Assembly (NCBI GenBank): GCA_024692715.1
Contig: JAILMH010000003.1
Span: forward strand, 1-64,000
Direction: 5' to 3'
Length of the DNA stretch: 64,000 bases
DNA from: Lachnospiraceae bacterium
GTDB lineage: Bacteria > Bacillota > Clostridia > Lachnospirales > Lachnospiraceae
Numbering within the stretch: position 1 is the first letter of the stretch; the number at the start of each line of letters is the position of its first letter. The position numbers and the translations under genes were made by a program. Positions 1-7,630 of the stretch are shown here, piece after piece. Under the pieces are notes generated by a model, which saw nothing but the letters and a program-made list of their open reading frames with translations, was not told the origin of the DNA and searched no databases.

Positions 1-101
1 ACAAACATGAGAAACAGATAGATACCAAGTGATTCTTTGATAAAACGCTCTGAGAGAAGTTCTTTGACTTTATTCCCTGCGCTCTTCAGATTTGCACTCA
101 T
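1..101 (-). CDS. Partial N-terminus of an unidentified, probably membrane protein
   Basis: An ATG on the minus strand at 101 opens a frame that stays open to the window edge, giving 33 complete codons starting MSANLKSAGNKVKELLSERF. A GGAGAG ribosome binding site lies 6 bases upstream. After about 25 charged residues the frame turns hydrophobic (GIYLFLMF), which suggests a first membrane segment. It is separated from the flagellar genes by a terminator, so it is likely a separate transcription unit. The family cannot be named from so short a piece. Confidence 0.6.
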   Translation of the reverse strand, partial: MSANLKSAGNKVKELLSERFIKESLGIYLFLMF

Positions 102-149
102 CTTTAACTCTCCTATAAAATAATAATATTATTCGCTATAAGCTATTAC

Positions 150-178
150 AGTATAGCATAAACATTGTTAAAAATAAA
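150..178 (-). promoter_or_regulatory. Candidate extended -10 promoter for the partial gene at the left edge
   Basis: On the minus strand TATACT is preceded by TGC, which makes an extended -10 element. Seventeen bases further upstream is only a weak -35, TTTATT. It lies between the flagellar terminator and the start at 101. Read by eye only. Confidence 0.4.
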
Positions 179-206
179 AGAAGAGCGGATGTCTTCCGCT
201 CTTCTC
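170..206 (-). terminator. Rho-independent terminator of the flaG-fliD-fliS operon
   Basis: GAAGAGCGGA (180-189) and TCCGCTCTTC (195-204) form a perfect 10-bp stem with a 5-base loop. On the minus strand the stem is followed by a T-rich tract (CTTTTATTTTTA). It sits just after the last gene of the flagellar operon. Confidence 0.85.
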
Positions 207-222
207 ACAGTTCCTGATCTTA

Positions 223-702
223 TTAATGTCTTTTATCCAGAAAATAAGGCTGCGCCTGCATTTCCGCCTTTCCCATCGCATGTTTATACTGGTTAAGTGC
301 CTTTACTGCGCTGCGCCTCGTTCCGAGATTTCTCCGTTCTCTGGTAAAGAATTCTGTTACCGCAAGCTTATTTCTGGCTTCAGTTGTCTGAATTTTTATA
401 GCTTTTTCAGTAACTTCAGCAACAAGCTCTTTTAATCTTTTGATCTCATCTTTATGCGCATTTTTATTGTTTAAGATCTCATCTCTCACTTTTTCATAAA
501 TAACTTCAAATCCATCATCGAGCTTTGAAATTTTTTTCGCAAGCTCTCCAAGTGAATCAAAATTATTCTTTATCGCATCGAGATCCGGCTTCTCTGCACC
601 TATAAGCTCAGTCTGCTCCTGATCCCTTTCAATTACCTCATCTAAAGCCTTTGATTTTTCTATCATACTATCGATCAGAATTGAAATATAGGAATCGTTC
701 AT
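223..702 (-). CDS. Small helical protein in the FliT position of the flagellar operon
   Basis: A 159-residue, highly charged, almost entirely helical protein rich in Lys and Glu, with no membrane segment. Its start codon overlaps the fliS stop by 4 bases (ATGA), so the two genes are translationally coupled. In many Gram-positive bacteria the gene after fliS encodes FliT or a FliT-like export chaperone, and size and helical character fit. I see no clear FliT signature, so the role as a filament-cap chaperone or other late flagellar accessory is inferred from position. A terminator follows directly. Confidence 0.6.
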   Translation of the reverse strand: MNDSYISILIDSMIEKSKALDEVIERDQEQTELIGAEKPDLDAIKNNFDSLGELAKKISKLDDGFEVIYEKVRDEILNNKNAHKDEIKRLKELVAEVTEKAIKIQTTEARNKLAVTEFFTRERRNLGTRRSAVKALNQYKHAMGKAEMQAQPYFLDKRH

Positions 703-1106
703 GCTTCACCTGCCATTCCGCCGGTTCCGGAACCATTGCCGGCTCTCTTCATTACCTCTCTCCAGGTATCTCTTAAAGACCTTATATGATCGGCACACTC
801 CTCAAGGATTTCTTTATCCTTCTTAAGATTTGCCTCTACAAGTCTTTTTTTAACGTATACATAGATTCTGTCAAAATCTTCTGCCACCGGGTATTTCCGG
901 TCCAATGTAGCCTGAAATTCATCGATTATGCGCTCTGCTTTTCTGATATTATTATGTGCTTTTTCAACATCATTATTATCTACTGCGCTAATAGACATAT
1001 TTATGAACTTAAGACATCCATCATAGAGCATTAACGTAAGTTCTGCAGGTGTTGCAGTTAAAATTTTGTTTTTACCGTATCGTGCATATACATTCTGTGC
1101 TAACAT
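699..1106 (-). CDS. fliS: Flagellar export chaperone FliS
   Basis: FliS is the cytosolic chaperone that binds the C-terminal end of flagellin and prevents premature polymerisation before export. The 135-residue length is typical. The N-terminal segment NVYARYGKNKILTATPAELT followed by LMLYDGCLKFI closely resembles the FliS helical-bundle start with its conserved T-x-x-P-x-E-L-x-x-M-L-Y-D-G block. It lies between fliD and a FliT-position gene, the usual order. The C-terminus ends in a Gly-rich tail (GNGSGTGG), which is longer than I would expect but unlikely to matter. Confidence 0.95.
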   Translation of the reverse strand: MLAQNVYARYGKNKILTATPAELTLMLYDGCLKFINMSISAVDNNDVEKAHNNIRKAERIIDEFQATLDRKYPVAEDFDRIYVYVKKRLVEANLKKDKEILEECADHIRSLRDTWREVMKRAGNGSGTGGMAGEA

Positions 1107-1158
1107 CGTACCCCACCTCTAACTCTCTTGCCTGTTGCTTTTATGTCTCGAATATCAA

Positions 1159-2706
1159 TTACATGTAAAGAAGCTGTGAAACTGCGCTCTGATTGCTCTG
1201 CAGTCTCGACAATGCTGTCTCCATTGCAGCAAACTGATCATAATAGCGATCTTCAAGAGCTGAAAGAGCATCTTCCATCTCCTCTATCTCGTCTGTCATG
1301 TCGTCATATTCTGTCTGGAGCTCTTTGTCGTTATAAACTTTATATTTACTTCTTGTTCCCGCAATACTGGTCATATTTGCATCAAGATTCTTATAAAATG
1401 CCTGTGCAAGACCTGTAAAGAATGAAGTAAATGTGTCCGGATCATTGACAAGCGCTGCTCTGAGTTTATCTTCATTTCCTGATGTGTCGCTGTCATCTGC
1501 ATTACCATCTATATGGTATGCATGTTTTTCATTATCTCCTGCCAGGAAGTAGCTCAGCGTCTCAATACCGAAACTTGAAAGGGTATATGTATTATCATCA
1601 TCATCTGTGTATGTATAATTAGCCATTGCATTGGTGAAAATACTTCTTACCGAATCAAGCGTATCATCTCTTCTAAGCAGTGCATCTTTGATCTTGGTCT
1701 CCCAGGATTCTATTTCATCATCTGACATCGAAGATTTTTCATCTGACGAAAGAATATCATAATCGCTGGCATCATCTGCATTATAAAGCGCATCCATTTT
1801 GTTTATCAGCGAGTTATATTCATCGAAGAAATCAACTATGCTTTCGTAGATACTGTCAATATCTTTATCTGTTGTTATACTTGTCGCTGTATAAGTATCT
1901 GTTGATGAGTCATATGCAGAAACAGCCGTTGCCGTGATAGTAAGACCGTTTATGCTGAAAGTATTTGATGTTGACTCATACTCAGCTCCATTCAGATCTA
2001 TTACTGCATTTGATCCTTCAACATATGATGCTCCGGATACTGTTGCTGTATTATCAGTAACCTCGATTCCAAGTGTGCTTGCAAGTCCCGAAGTTCCATC
2101 TCCATCTTCTATCGTAAAGTTCTGATCCTCTCCTGATTCTGAAGCACTTATGAAAAAGCGTCCGTTTGTTGAATCATAAGATGCTGTAAGTCCTGTTGCA
2201 GATTTTATCTTGGATGCAACTGAAGCCAGTGTATCTGTGCTGGAAAGGCTTACATCATACTCTGTAGAATCAACTGTGATCTTCAAGGATGAATCTGAAG
2301 TATATCCAAGATCTGCCAGTGTAGTACTTGATCCGAGAACATCCCCGCTGCTGTCCTCAAGCTTTGCGCCTGTAAGGTATGCAGATTTTGCAAGGGATTT
2401 AACTGTTAGAGACTGAGTTCCTATTACAGCGGATGTTGATGCTGTAACTGTTGCAATACTTGTATCTGCAACCTTTGAAGTCTTTGAATTAAAAGCTGTA
2501 GAAGTAGTAAATTTATCAAGACTTCCCTTAAAAAAGCTGTATATTTCAGAGTTCAGAGACTCCCATTTTTCCTGTTTCCAGCTAAGTTTAGTCTGCTCAT
2601 TCTTTTTCTTGGTTATTTTTGCACTATGCACCGAGACCAGTGCCGAAACCAATGTTGTTGTATCAAGACCAGAGAGCAAACCGGTCATTCTTAATGTATC
2701 TGACAT
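1159..2706 (-). CDS. fliD: Flagellar filament cap protein FliD (HAP2)
   Basis: FliD caps the growing filament and promotes flagellin insertion. The N-terminal region (MTGLLSGLDTTTLV, then a heptad-like Lys/Glu-rich helix) and the C-terminal coiled coil (residues about 460-510, ending in QSNQSAVSQLL) match FliD_N and FliD_C. The middle is Ser/Thr/Asp-rich with repeated beta-type segments, as expected for surface-exposed domains. The track start at 2727 is too early: the AGGAGG-like site ACGGAGG lies between that ATG and the next one, so translation should begin at 2706 (MSDTLRM), giving 515 residues. The gene sits between flaG and fliS. Confidence 0.93.
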   Translation of the reverse strand: MSDTLRMTGLLSGLDTTTLVSALVSVHSAKITKKKNEQTKLSWKQEKWESLNSEIYSFFKGSLDKFTTSTAFNSKTSKVADTSIATVTASTSAVIGTQSLTVKSLAKSAYLTGAKLEDSSGDVLGSSTTLADLGYTSDSSLKITVDSTEYDVSLSSTDTLASVASKIKSATGLTASYDSTNGRFFISASESGEDQNFTIEDGDGTSGLASTLGIEVTDNTATVSGASYVEGSNAVIDLNGAEYESTSNTFSINGLTITATAVSAYDSSTDTYTATSITTDKDIDSIYESIVDFFDEYNSLINKMDALYNADDASDYDILSSDEKSSMSDDEIESWETKIKDALLRRDDTLDSVRSIFTNAMANYTYTDDDDNTYTLSSFGIETLSYFLAGDNEKHAYHIDGNADDSDTSGNEDKLRAALVNDPDTFTSFFTGLAQAFYKNLDANMTSIAGTRSKYKVYNDKELQTEYDDMTDEIEEMEDALSALEDRYYDQFAAMETALSRLQSNQSAVSQLLYM

Positions 2707-2748
2707 ATAAATCCTCCGTTTTGACACATTAAGTGTCTAACTGAAATC

Positions 2749-3183
2749 TTATTTTTTCGTATCAACCATAATGCCGGCCATTTCCCAGACTTTAGCCAGC
2801 ATGTCAAGCGTTTTTTCCGGTGGGTATTCTTTTATGACTTCTTTTGTCTGCTTGTCAACTATCTTGATAGTCACGCGATTTGTATCCTCGTGAAATCCGA
2901 ATATAGCTTCAGAATGGTCGATCATCTCTTTATTGATCTGCTCGATCCTCTTCCTTATCTCTTCATTAGCAGTTTTAGAATTACCCTTAGACTCGGATAT
3001 TATCACTGCCCCATCGGAAGCGGAAGCCTGCGCATCACCTGCGCTTCCTTTTTCTGTAGGCTTTGATGTTTTCTTCAACTCCTCCGGTGCCACATTTGAT
3101 GATGCAGCACTAATGGCCGCACTTTCTGCGGGCTTTCCTGCCGAGTAGCCTGTCAAATTTCCTGCCTTTTCGACCGCTGTCAC
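2749..3183 (-). CDS. flaG: FlaG family flagellar protein
   Basis: The C-terminal 70 residues match the FlaG fold: a helix (RIEQINKEMIDHSEAIFGF), then the strand pair VTIKIVDKQTKEVIKEYPPE and a final amphipathic helix. FlaG proteins influence filament length in other bacteria; their molecular role is not settled. The N-terminal 75 residues are low-complexity Ala/Ser/Lys. The track uses a GTG at 3192, but the AAGGAGG site touches that codon; the next in-frame GTG at 3183 is 8 bases downstream of the site and is the better start, giving 144 residues. First gene of the flaG-fliD-fliS unit. Confidence 0.85.
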   Translation of the reverse strand: MTAVEKAGNLTGYSAGKPAESAAISAASSNVAPEELKKTSKPTEKGSAGDAQASASDGAVIISESKGNSKTANEEIRKRIEQINKEMIDHSEAIFGFHEDTNRVTIKIVDKQTKEVIKEYPPEKTLDMLAKVWEMAGIMVDTKK

Positions 3184-3272
3184 ACCTATCACCTCCTTGT
3201 GATCAAAACTACAAAATGCACGCCTCTGCCGGAGTTCCTTCTCACATACCTAGGCGATATCTTTCATGTTAA

Positions 3273-3280
3273 ATATCGGC
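3273..3280 (-). promoter_or_regulatory. Sigma-28-like -10 element upstream of flaG
   Basis: On the minus strand the sequence GCCGATAT matches the -10 consensus of flagellar sigma factors (GCCGATAA). The expected TAAA 15 bases upstream is not clear (TTAT). It lies just after the csrA terminator and about 90 bases before the flaG start, the right place for a late flagellar promoter. Confidence 0.5.
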
Positions 3281-3297
3281 ACTTGTACTCAAAAAAT

Positions 3298-3331
3298 AAT
3301 AGCCCGAGGTGTTTTTTAACCTCGGGCTATT
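3298..3331 (-). terminator. Terminator after csrA
   Basis: AATAGCCCGAGGT and ACCTCGGGCTATT form a perfect 13-bp stem with an 8-base loop. On the minus strand it is followed by ATTTTTTG. It ends the flgM-to-csrA operon and separates it from flaG-fliD-fliS. Confidence 0.9.
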
Positions 3332-3343
3332 AAAATTTAATAT

Positions 3344-3565
3344 TTATAAAAGATTTTTTAATGCATCGACCGTATCAGGACTCAGCGACTTAGACTGCTT
3401 ATTTGCTTCCTGAATCTCAAGATAAATTTCTTTACGGTATATCGGAACATCCTTGGGCGCACTTATCCCAAGCTTGATCTGATCACCTCTGACTTCAAGA
3501 ACTGTAACTTCGATATTGTTATTGATAACCAGAGATTCACCTTTTTTTCTCGATAATGTCAGCAT
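3344..3565 (-). CDS. csrA: Carbon storage regulator CsrA, translational repressor
   Basis: CsrA is a small dimeric RNA-binding protein that blocks ribosome binding at GGA-containing leaders; in Gram-positive flagellates its main target is flagellin mRNA. The 73-residue protein starts MLTLSRKKGESLVINNNIEV and contains the GDQIKLGISAPKDVPIYRKEI block with the RNA-binding surface residues. It directly abuts fliW, whose stop codon adjoins the csrA start, so both are translationally linked. The pairing is the known FliW-CsrA switch, in which FliW sequesters CsrA until flagellin titrates FliW away. A strong terminator follows. Confidence 0.97.
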   Translation of the reverse strand: MLTLSRKKGESLVINNNIEVTVLEVRGDQIKLGISAPKDVPIYRKEIYLEIQEANKQSKSLSPDTVDALKNLL

Positions 3566-4036
3566 TTATTCCCCCGCCTTTCCGGCCTCTTCTTTCGCCT
3601 GTGCAAGTATATCGTATATAGGGAATTTAATCTGGTAGCTGTCATCATTCAGTATGATCTGTGCCGCATTTCTTGTCTTAATGTCAATGATGATCGGCGC
3701 CATAAGATTAACTGTCATCTTGGTCAGATCATGCGGAACTGCCACCGTTACCAGCACAAGCGCTCCTTCTTCAAAGCCTCCCAGCGGCATGATCAGTTCG
3801 TCCTCGACTACAGGATCATAATCAGGGCTCACTATCTTCGGATCAAGCACCGGAAGTGAAAATTCAGGCTCATCTAATGATACCAAAAATTGCAGAGATT
3901 TTCCATCTGACTTTTCCGAATCATACATAAGAGCGAATTTCGTCATATTGGGAAAACCCACTATCCCCTTTGGAAAAGTTATTATTCGATCGTCCTCAAT
4001 TATAACGCTGCCGAAAAGTCTGGTATTTACTTCCAT
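3566..4036 (-). CDS. fliW: Flagellar assembly factor FliW, CsrA antagonist
   Basis: FliW binds either flagellin or CsrA; when flagellin is exported, free FliW inhibits CsrA allosterically and flagellin translation resumes. The 156-residue length fits. The N-terminal motif IITFPKGIVGFPNMTKFAL is the family hallmark, and the beta-rich body with LVTVAVPHDLTKMTVNLMAPI follows. It lies between flgL and csrA, the common Gram-positive order, with the same direction and 36 bases after flgL. Confidence 0.96.
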   Translation of the reverse strand: MEVNTRLFGSVIIEDDRIITFPKGIVGFPNMTKFALMYDSEKSDGKSLQFLVSLDEPEFSLPVLDPKIVSPDYDPVVEDELIMPLGGFEEGALVLVTVAVPHDLTKMTVNLMAPIIIDIKTRNAAQIILNDDSYQIKFPIYDILAQAKEEAGKAGE

Positions 4037-4072
4037 TTTTACCCCCCGATTATATGAATCCCTTCTAAATGA

Positions 4073-5635
4073 TTAAATGTAGTTCAAAAGTGTCTGCTGC
4101 GAGATCTTTCCTGTTACTATGAGCGAAGAATTATATATAAGCGTTGCTTCCTGTATATCTATGGCAATATCAGAAAGCTGTACATTCTCATTATTAGATG
4201 CCTGCTCCTGAACCGTTGTCTTGTTTTCTGTCAGTCTGGCAGTTATGATCGTTATACGATTCTGAACTGTACCGGACTGTGTAGCCGCAAGGTTGACCTG
4301 ATCGTAATAATTTCCGGAGGAAGTTATCCCATCCTTAAACATATCTTTGAGCTTACTGGTATAAAAATCAAGTTCCTTTTCAGCAGCAGCTTTCAGATAT
4401 GTAAGCTCCTCATTCGTCGGATCTTCTTCAAGTGCTGCTTTTATCTTTTCAAGCTTCTGCTCTGCAGATTTAGTTGAATCAAGGATATCCTCCATTTCGT
4501 CGATATCCCTTCCCACATCTGTCATAAACGCGTCATTGGCATTTGTGTTTATTGCGATCGACTGCGCATTTCCAACGGCGTATTCCATCGACTGTTCTGC
4601 GTCATCATACTCTAAAATCGTAGGATATTTTGTACTGTTCGCTTCATTCAGAGCGACATCCACACAATTAAAATAATGCTCAGGTTTGAGATCTCCCGTA
4701 CTCCATTCGGTCTTTTCATAGACGAAAGAGATATCATCTGCCGCTGCCATCGCAGTTTTGATAGTTTCTCCAAAGATCATATTTCCGGTGGTTGTATTTA
4801 CATATATAGTTCCATCCGTGATCTCATTTGTTGTCGTATCTATTGCCGCTGTATCATCTGTGATGTATTCCACAGAATATTCCGTACCATCTATTGTAAC
4901 TTTTCCCGGCACAAGGTCCGTTGTAGTCCTCTCTGTTGTGGAATCATCGATATTGTCATAAGCAAGCCTGATCCTGTAGCCACTTATCTCGTTGATATCT
5001 GTCTCAACTGCCACATTTGTAGGTGTTGTCTCAGCTGTCGCCTCTGTAATATCGGTGTCACTTACATTGTTGGAAAGGAAGCTGTAGCTTGTGATATCGT
5101 CTTTATCAAACTCTTCTTCTATTACGTAGTCATACGCCGGATTTCCGTCTCCAACGAGCTTTGTACGTTCTTCGATATTATTTTCTGTAAATGTAAGGCT
5201 GTCGCTTGTACGATATCCTGTAAAGAGATATCTGTCTTCATTGGTTGAATTTCCAATCGAATAATACTGATCCACCAGCGCTCTGATCTGTGTCAGATAA
5301 GTCTCCCTGTCTGAAGTCTTATTAGTACCATTTGCTCCGGAGGTAAACTCATGTTTTATAGACTGTACAATATCTCTTGCCTCTGTCAGTGCCGTCTGTG
5401 AACTGTCTACCCAGCTCTTCGCATCAGCAAGGTTCTTATCCAAATACTGAGAGATATCTGAATACGATGAACGAAATCTCAACGAACGCATTGCAACAAC
5501 GGGATCGTCCGACGGATCATTTATCTTCTTTTCTGTCGCCTGCTGTGTTGCAAGTTTATCCAGCGCCCTTTTATTTATCTGAATGTTATAGCCTGCATTA
5601 TTACTTATGATCTTATTTGTAATTCTTGTACCCAT
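4073..5635 (-). CDS. flgL: Hook-filament junction protein FlgL (HAP3), with large insert
   Basis: FlgL is the second junction protein between hook and filament. Its ends are flagellin-like: the N-terminus carries LDKLATQQATEKKINDPSDDP-type residues and the C-terminal helix ends in SSLIVTGKISQQTLLNYI. At 520 residues it is much longer than the roughly 300 residues of the Bacillus subtilis protein. The extra length is a Thr/Asp/Glu-rich variable domain at about residues 165-330, which would project outward. The gene follows the two flgK genes and precedes fliW. Confidence 0.9.
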   Translation of the reverse strand: MGTRITNKIISNNAGYNIQINKRALDKLATQQATEKKINDPSDDPVVAMRSLRFRSSYSDISQYLDKNLADAKSWVDSSQTALTEARDIVQSIKHEFTSGANGTNKTSDRETYLTQIRALVDQYYSIGNSTNEDRYLFTGYRTSDSLTFTENNIEERTKLVGDGNPAYDYVIEEEFDKDDITSYSFLSNNVSDTDITEATAETTPTNVAVETDINEISGYRIRLAYDNIDDSTTERTTTDLVPGKVTIDGTEYSVEYITDDTAAIDTTTNEITDGTIYVNTTTGNMIFGETIKTAMAAADDISFVYEKTEWSTGDLKPEHYFNCVDVALNEANSTKYPTILEYDDAEQSMEYAVGNAQSIAINTNANDAFMTDVGRDIDEMEDILDSTKSAEQKLEKIKAALEEDPTNEELTYLKAAAEKELDFYTSKLKDMFKDGITSSGNYYDQVNLAATQSGTVQNRITIITARLTENKTTVQEQASNNENVQLSDIAIDIQEATLIYNSSLIVTGKISQQTLLNYI

Positions 5636-5655
5636 GATCTTTACTCCCTAATAAC

Positions 5656-7593
5656 TTAAACACCTGTCTCCAAAATAAGCCGATCATATATCTGAGCCAT
5701 TACGGAAATGACCTTTGAATTCAGCGAATAACACTTCTGATACTTCAAAAGATCAAGTGTTTCTTCTTCTATATCCACACCGGCAACTGAAAGTCTCTGA
5801 TTTTCAATAGAATTTTTTATATTTTTTGCATTGGACGAAAAAGTCTCAGCATTGGCTGATGCAAGCGCCATATCTGAAAGAACTACTGTAAGAAATTCCG
5901 AAGATGTTCCGCCGCGGAATTTCATCTTTGTCTTATTAGTCTTGATGTCTATAAGTTCTTTTACAATGTCATTCGCAGTGAGATTGACATCTCCATCTGT
6001 AGCTGTCGTCGACATAAGCGTCGTATCATCCACAATATCGCCATTTACATTAAAATTACCGGCAGTGATGTTGTAGTAGCTGAATGCTGTTGTATCTGTG
6101 CCATTGACCGCAGCCTGATAGGCTTGTCCGGTGGTGCTGTCGGTTATATCTGCAATGGTGATCGTGGCGTCAGAATCTGCCTCCGTAAATCCAGTCTCTA
6201 TGCCTGTTATCTCATTTTCCCAGACAAAGTAATTTCTGTTTTCATCAGAAAGACTATCACCATTCATGTCTTCGCCTGTCTTTTCGATGGTGTTAAAGAC
6301 TCTGGCATAATCCCGCACCCACTGATTCATCTGAGCCTGATAATATGCTATTCCCTTATAATCAATAGACTCACCGAAGGTTGCAGATGTTCCTGTAGAT
6401 ATATCTGCTATCTCAACATCATTATTGGTCCCCGGCTCAACACCTGTAAACACAAAGGTAGCTGTATTATCGGTTTCATTGTAGGTAAGGCTCCAGCCTG
6501 TATAAGTAAAACTTCTTCCATCAACCTTTACATTTCCTGATGCCGCTATATTAAGCTTTGAAATGATCTCATCAAGGCTTGTCTCTTCGTTATAGGTATC
6601 GACCAGCATTGTAAATGTATTATCACCTACCGCTGTAAGCGTACCCTTAAGATTCTCTTCATTATTTCCGTCTCTGAGCTGGAATAATGCCTTAAGGCTT
6701 CCTGTCAGGTTATTCGCAAGTACAGAGAATGTATTTCCTGTCTCTTTCCACCTGAGATCGTAGAGTCCGTCCGCATCGCACATATTTGTCTTATTTTCTC
6801 TGGAAACACATTCTATTTCATGGTATCTGTATCCATCGACAAGGCTGTTTCCATTGCAGATATTTACTCTGTAGACATTTGCTCCGCTTTCAGTTCCCGT
6901 GCTTTCATCTATCACCGGAGTCTCCGTGACCGTCACATCTACATATTCTGAAAGCTCATCAATTAGAAGTGCTCTCGAATCCCTAAGGTCATTCGCTGCA
7001 ACTCCCTGTATCTCAAGCACATTTATCTGCTGGTTAAGTGCTGCCACTTCCTGTGCGATGGAATTGATCCTTGTAACTGTTGTTTTGATCTCGCTGTTGG
7101 CGTCCACCTGAAGCTGTTTCAGATTATCTGCCATAAGATTAAAATACTCAGTCAGCGACTGGGAAGTACCAACCACAGATTCTCTTGCCGTTGTCGAGCT
7201 CGGATTGGTAGAAAGACTTTCAAGAGCTGCATAGAGCTTATCTGAGATAGTACTGAAGCCTTCGCTGGACGAATTATCCTTAAAATACTTCTCTATCTGA
7301 GTCATATAGCTGCTCAAAGTGGAATACATTCCACAGTCAGCATTGTTATTCCAGTATTTTGTATCGTAAAACAGGTTTCTCAGCTGAGTCACTGATGTGA
7401 CTGAAATTCCTGTACCTGTCATACCGTATCTCTGATAAACACGCAGAGCATCGCTTGCCGTTGTGTTTACCACCTGCCTCGAATACCCTTCAGTATTCGC
7501 ATTTGCCGAATTATGTGCAACTGTATTTTCCTGGACTTCCGAAGCAATTATTCCGGAATATCCGATCATTAGTCCAAAAAACTGTGATGCCAT
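5656..7593 (-). CDS. flgK: Flagellar hook-associated protein FlgK, longer paralogue
   Basis: This 645-residue HAP1 homologue has the rod/hook/HAP signature near the N-terminus (NTVAHNSANANTEGYSRQVV), the FlgK block ALNQQINVLEIQGVAANDLRDSR around residue 190-215 and the C-terminal helix LLKYQKCYSLNSKVISVM. It is longer than typical FlgK because of Ser/Thr/Asp-rich central domains. The second flgK gene lies directly upstream. Which of the two is the main junction protein cannot be decided from sequence. The canonical Asn-Leu-Ala-Asn motif is altered here to NSANANT, so this copy is the more divergent one. Confidence 0.88.
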   Translation of the reverse strand: MASQFFGLMIGYSGIIASEVQENTVAHNSANANTEGYSRQVVNTTASDALRVYQRYGMTGTGISVTSVTQLRNLFYDTKYWNNNADCGMYSTLSSYMTQIEKYFKDNSSSEGFSTISDKLYAALESLSTNPSSTTARESVVGTSQSLTEYFNLMADNLKQLQVDANSEIKTTVTRINSIAQEVAALNQQINVLEIQGVAANDLRDSRALLIDELSEYVDVTVTETPVIDESTGTESGANVYRVNICNGNSLVDGYRYHEIECVSRENKTNMCDADGLYDLRWKETGNTFSVLANNLTGSLKALFQLRDGNNEENLKGTLTAVGDNTFTMLVDTYNEETSLDEIISKLNIAASGNVKVDGRSFTYTGWSLTYNETDNTATFVFTGVEPGTNNDVEIADISTGTSATFGESIDYKGIAYYQAQMNQWVRDYARVFNTIEKTGEDMNGDSLSDENRNYFVWENEITGIETGFTEADSDATITIADITDSTTGQAYQAAVNGTDTTAFSYYNITAGNFNVNGDIVDDTTLMSTTATDGDVNLTANDIVKELIDIKTNKTKMKFRGGTSSEFLTVVLSDMALASANAETFSSNAKNIKNSIENQRLSVAGVDIEEETLDLLKYQKCYSLNSKVISVMAQIYDRLILETGV

Positions 7594-7630
7594 AGCTCCA
7601 CCTCATCTCATATCTCTCTGCCTCAGCTGC

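Noticed and set aside
4676-5248. Plus-strand 190-aa frame opposite flgL
   Set aside because: It is a shadow of the flgL reading frame, Cys/Ile-rich without a ribosome binding site or family motif.
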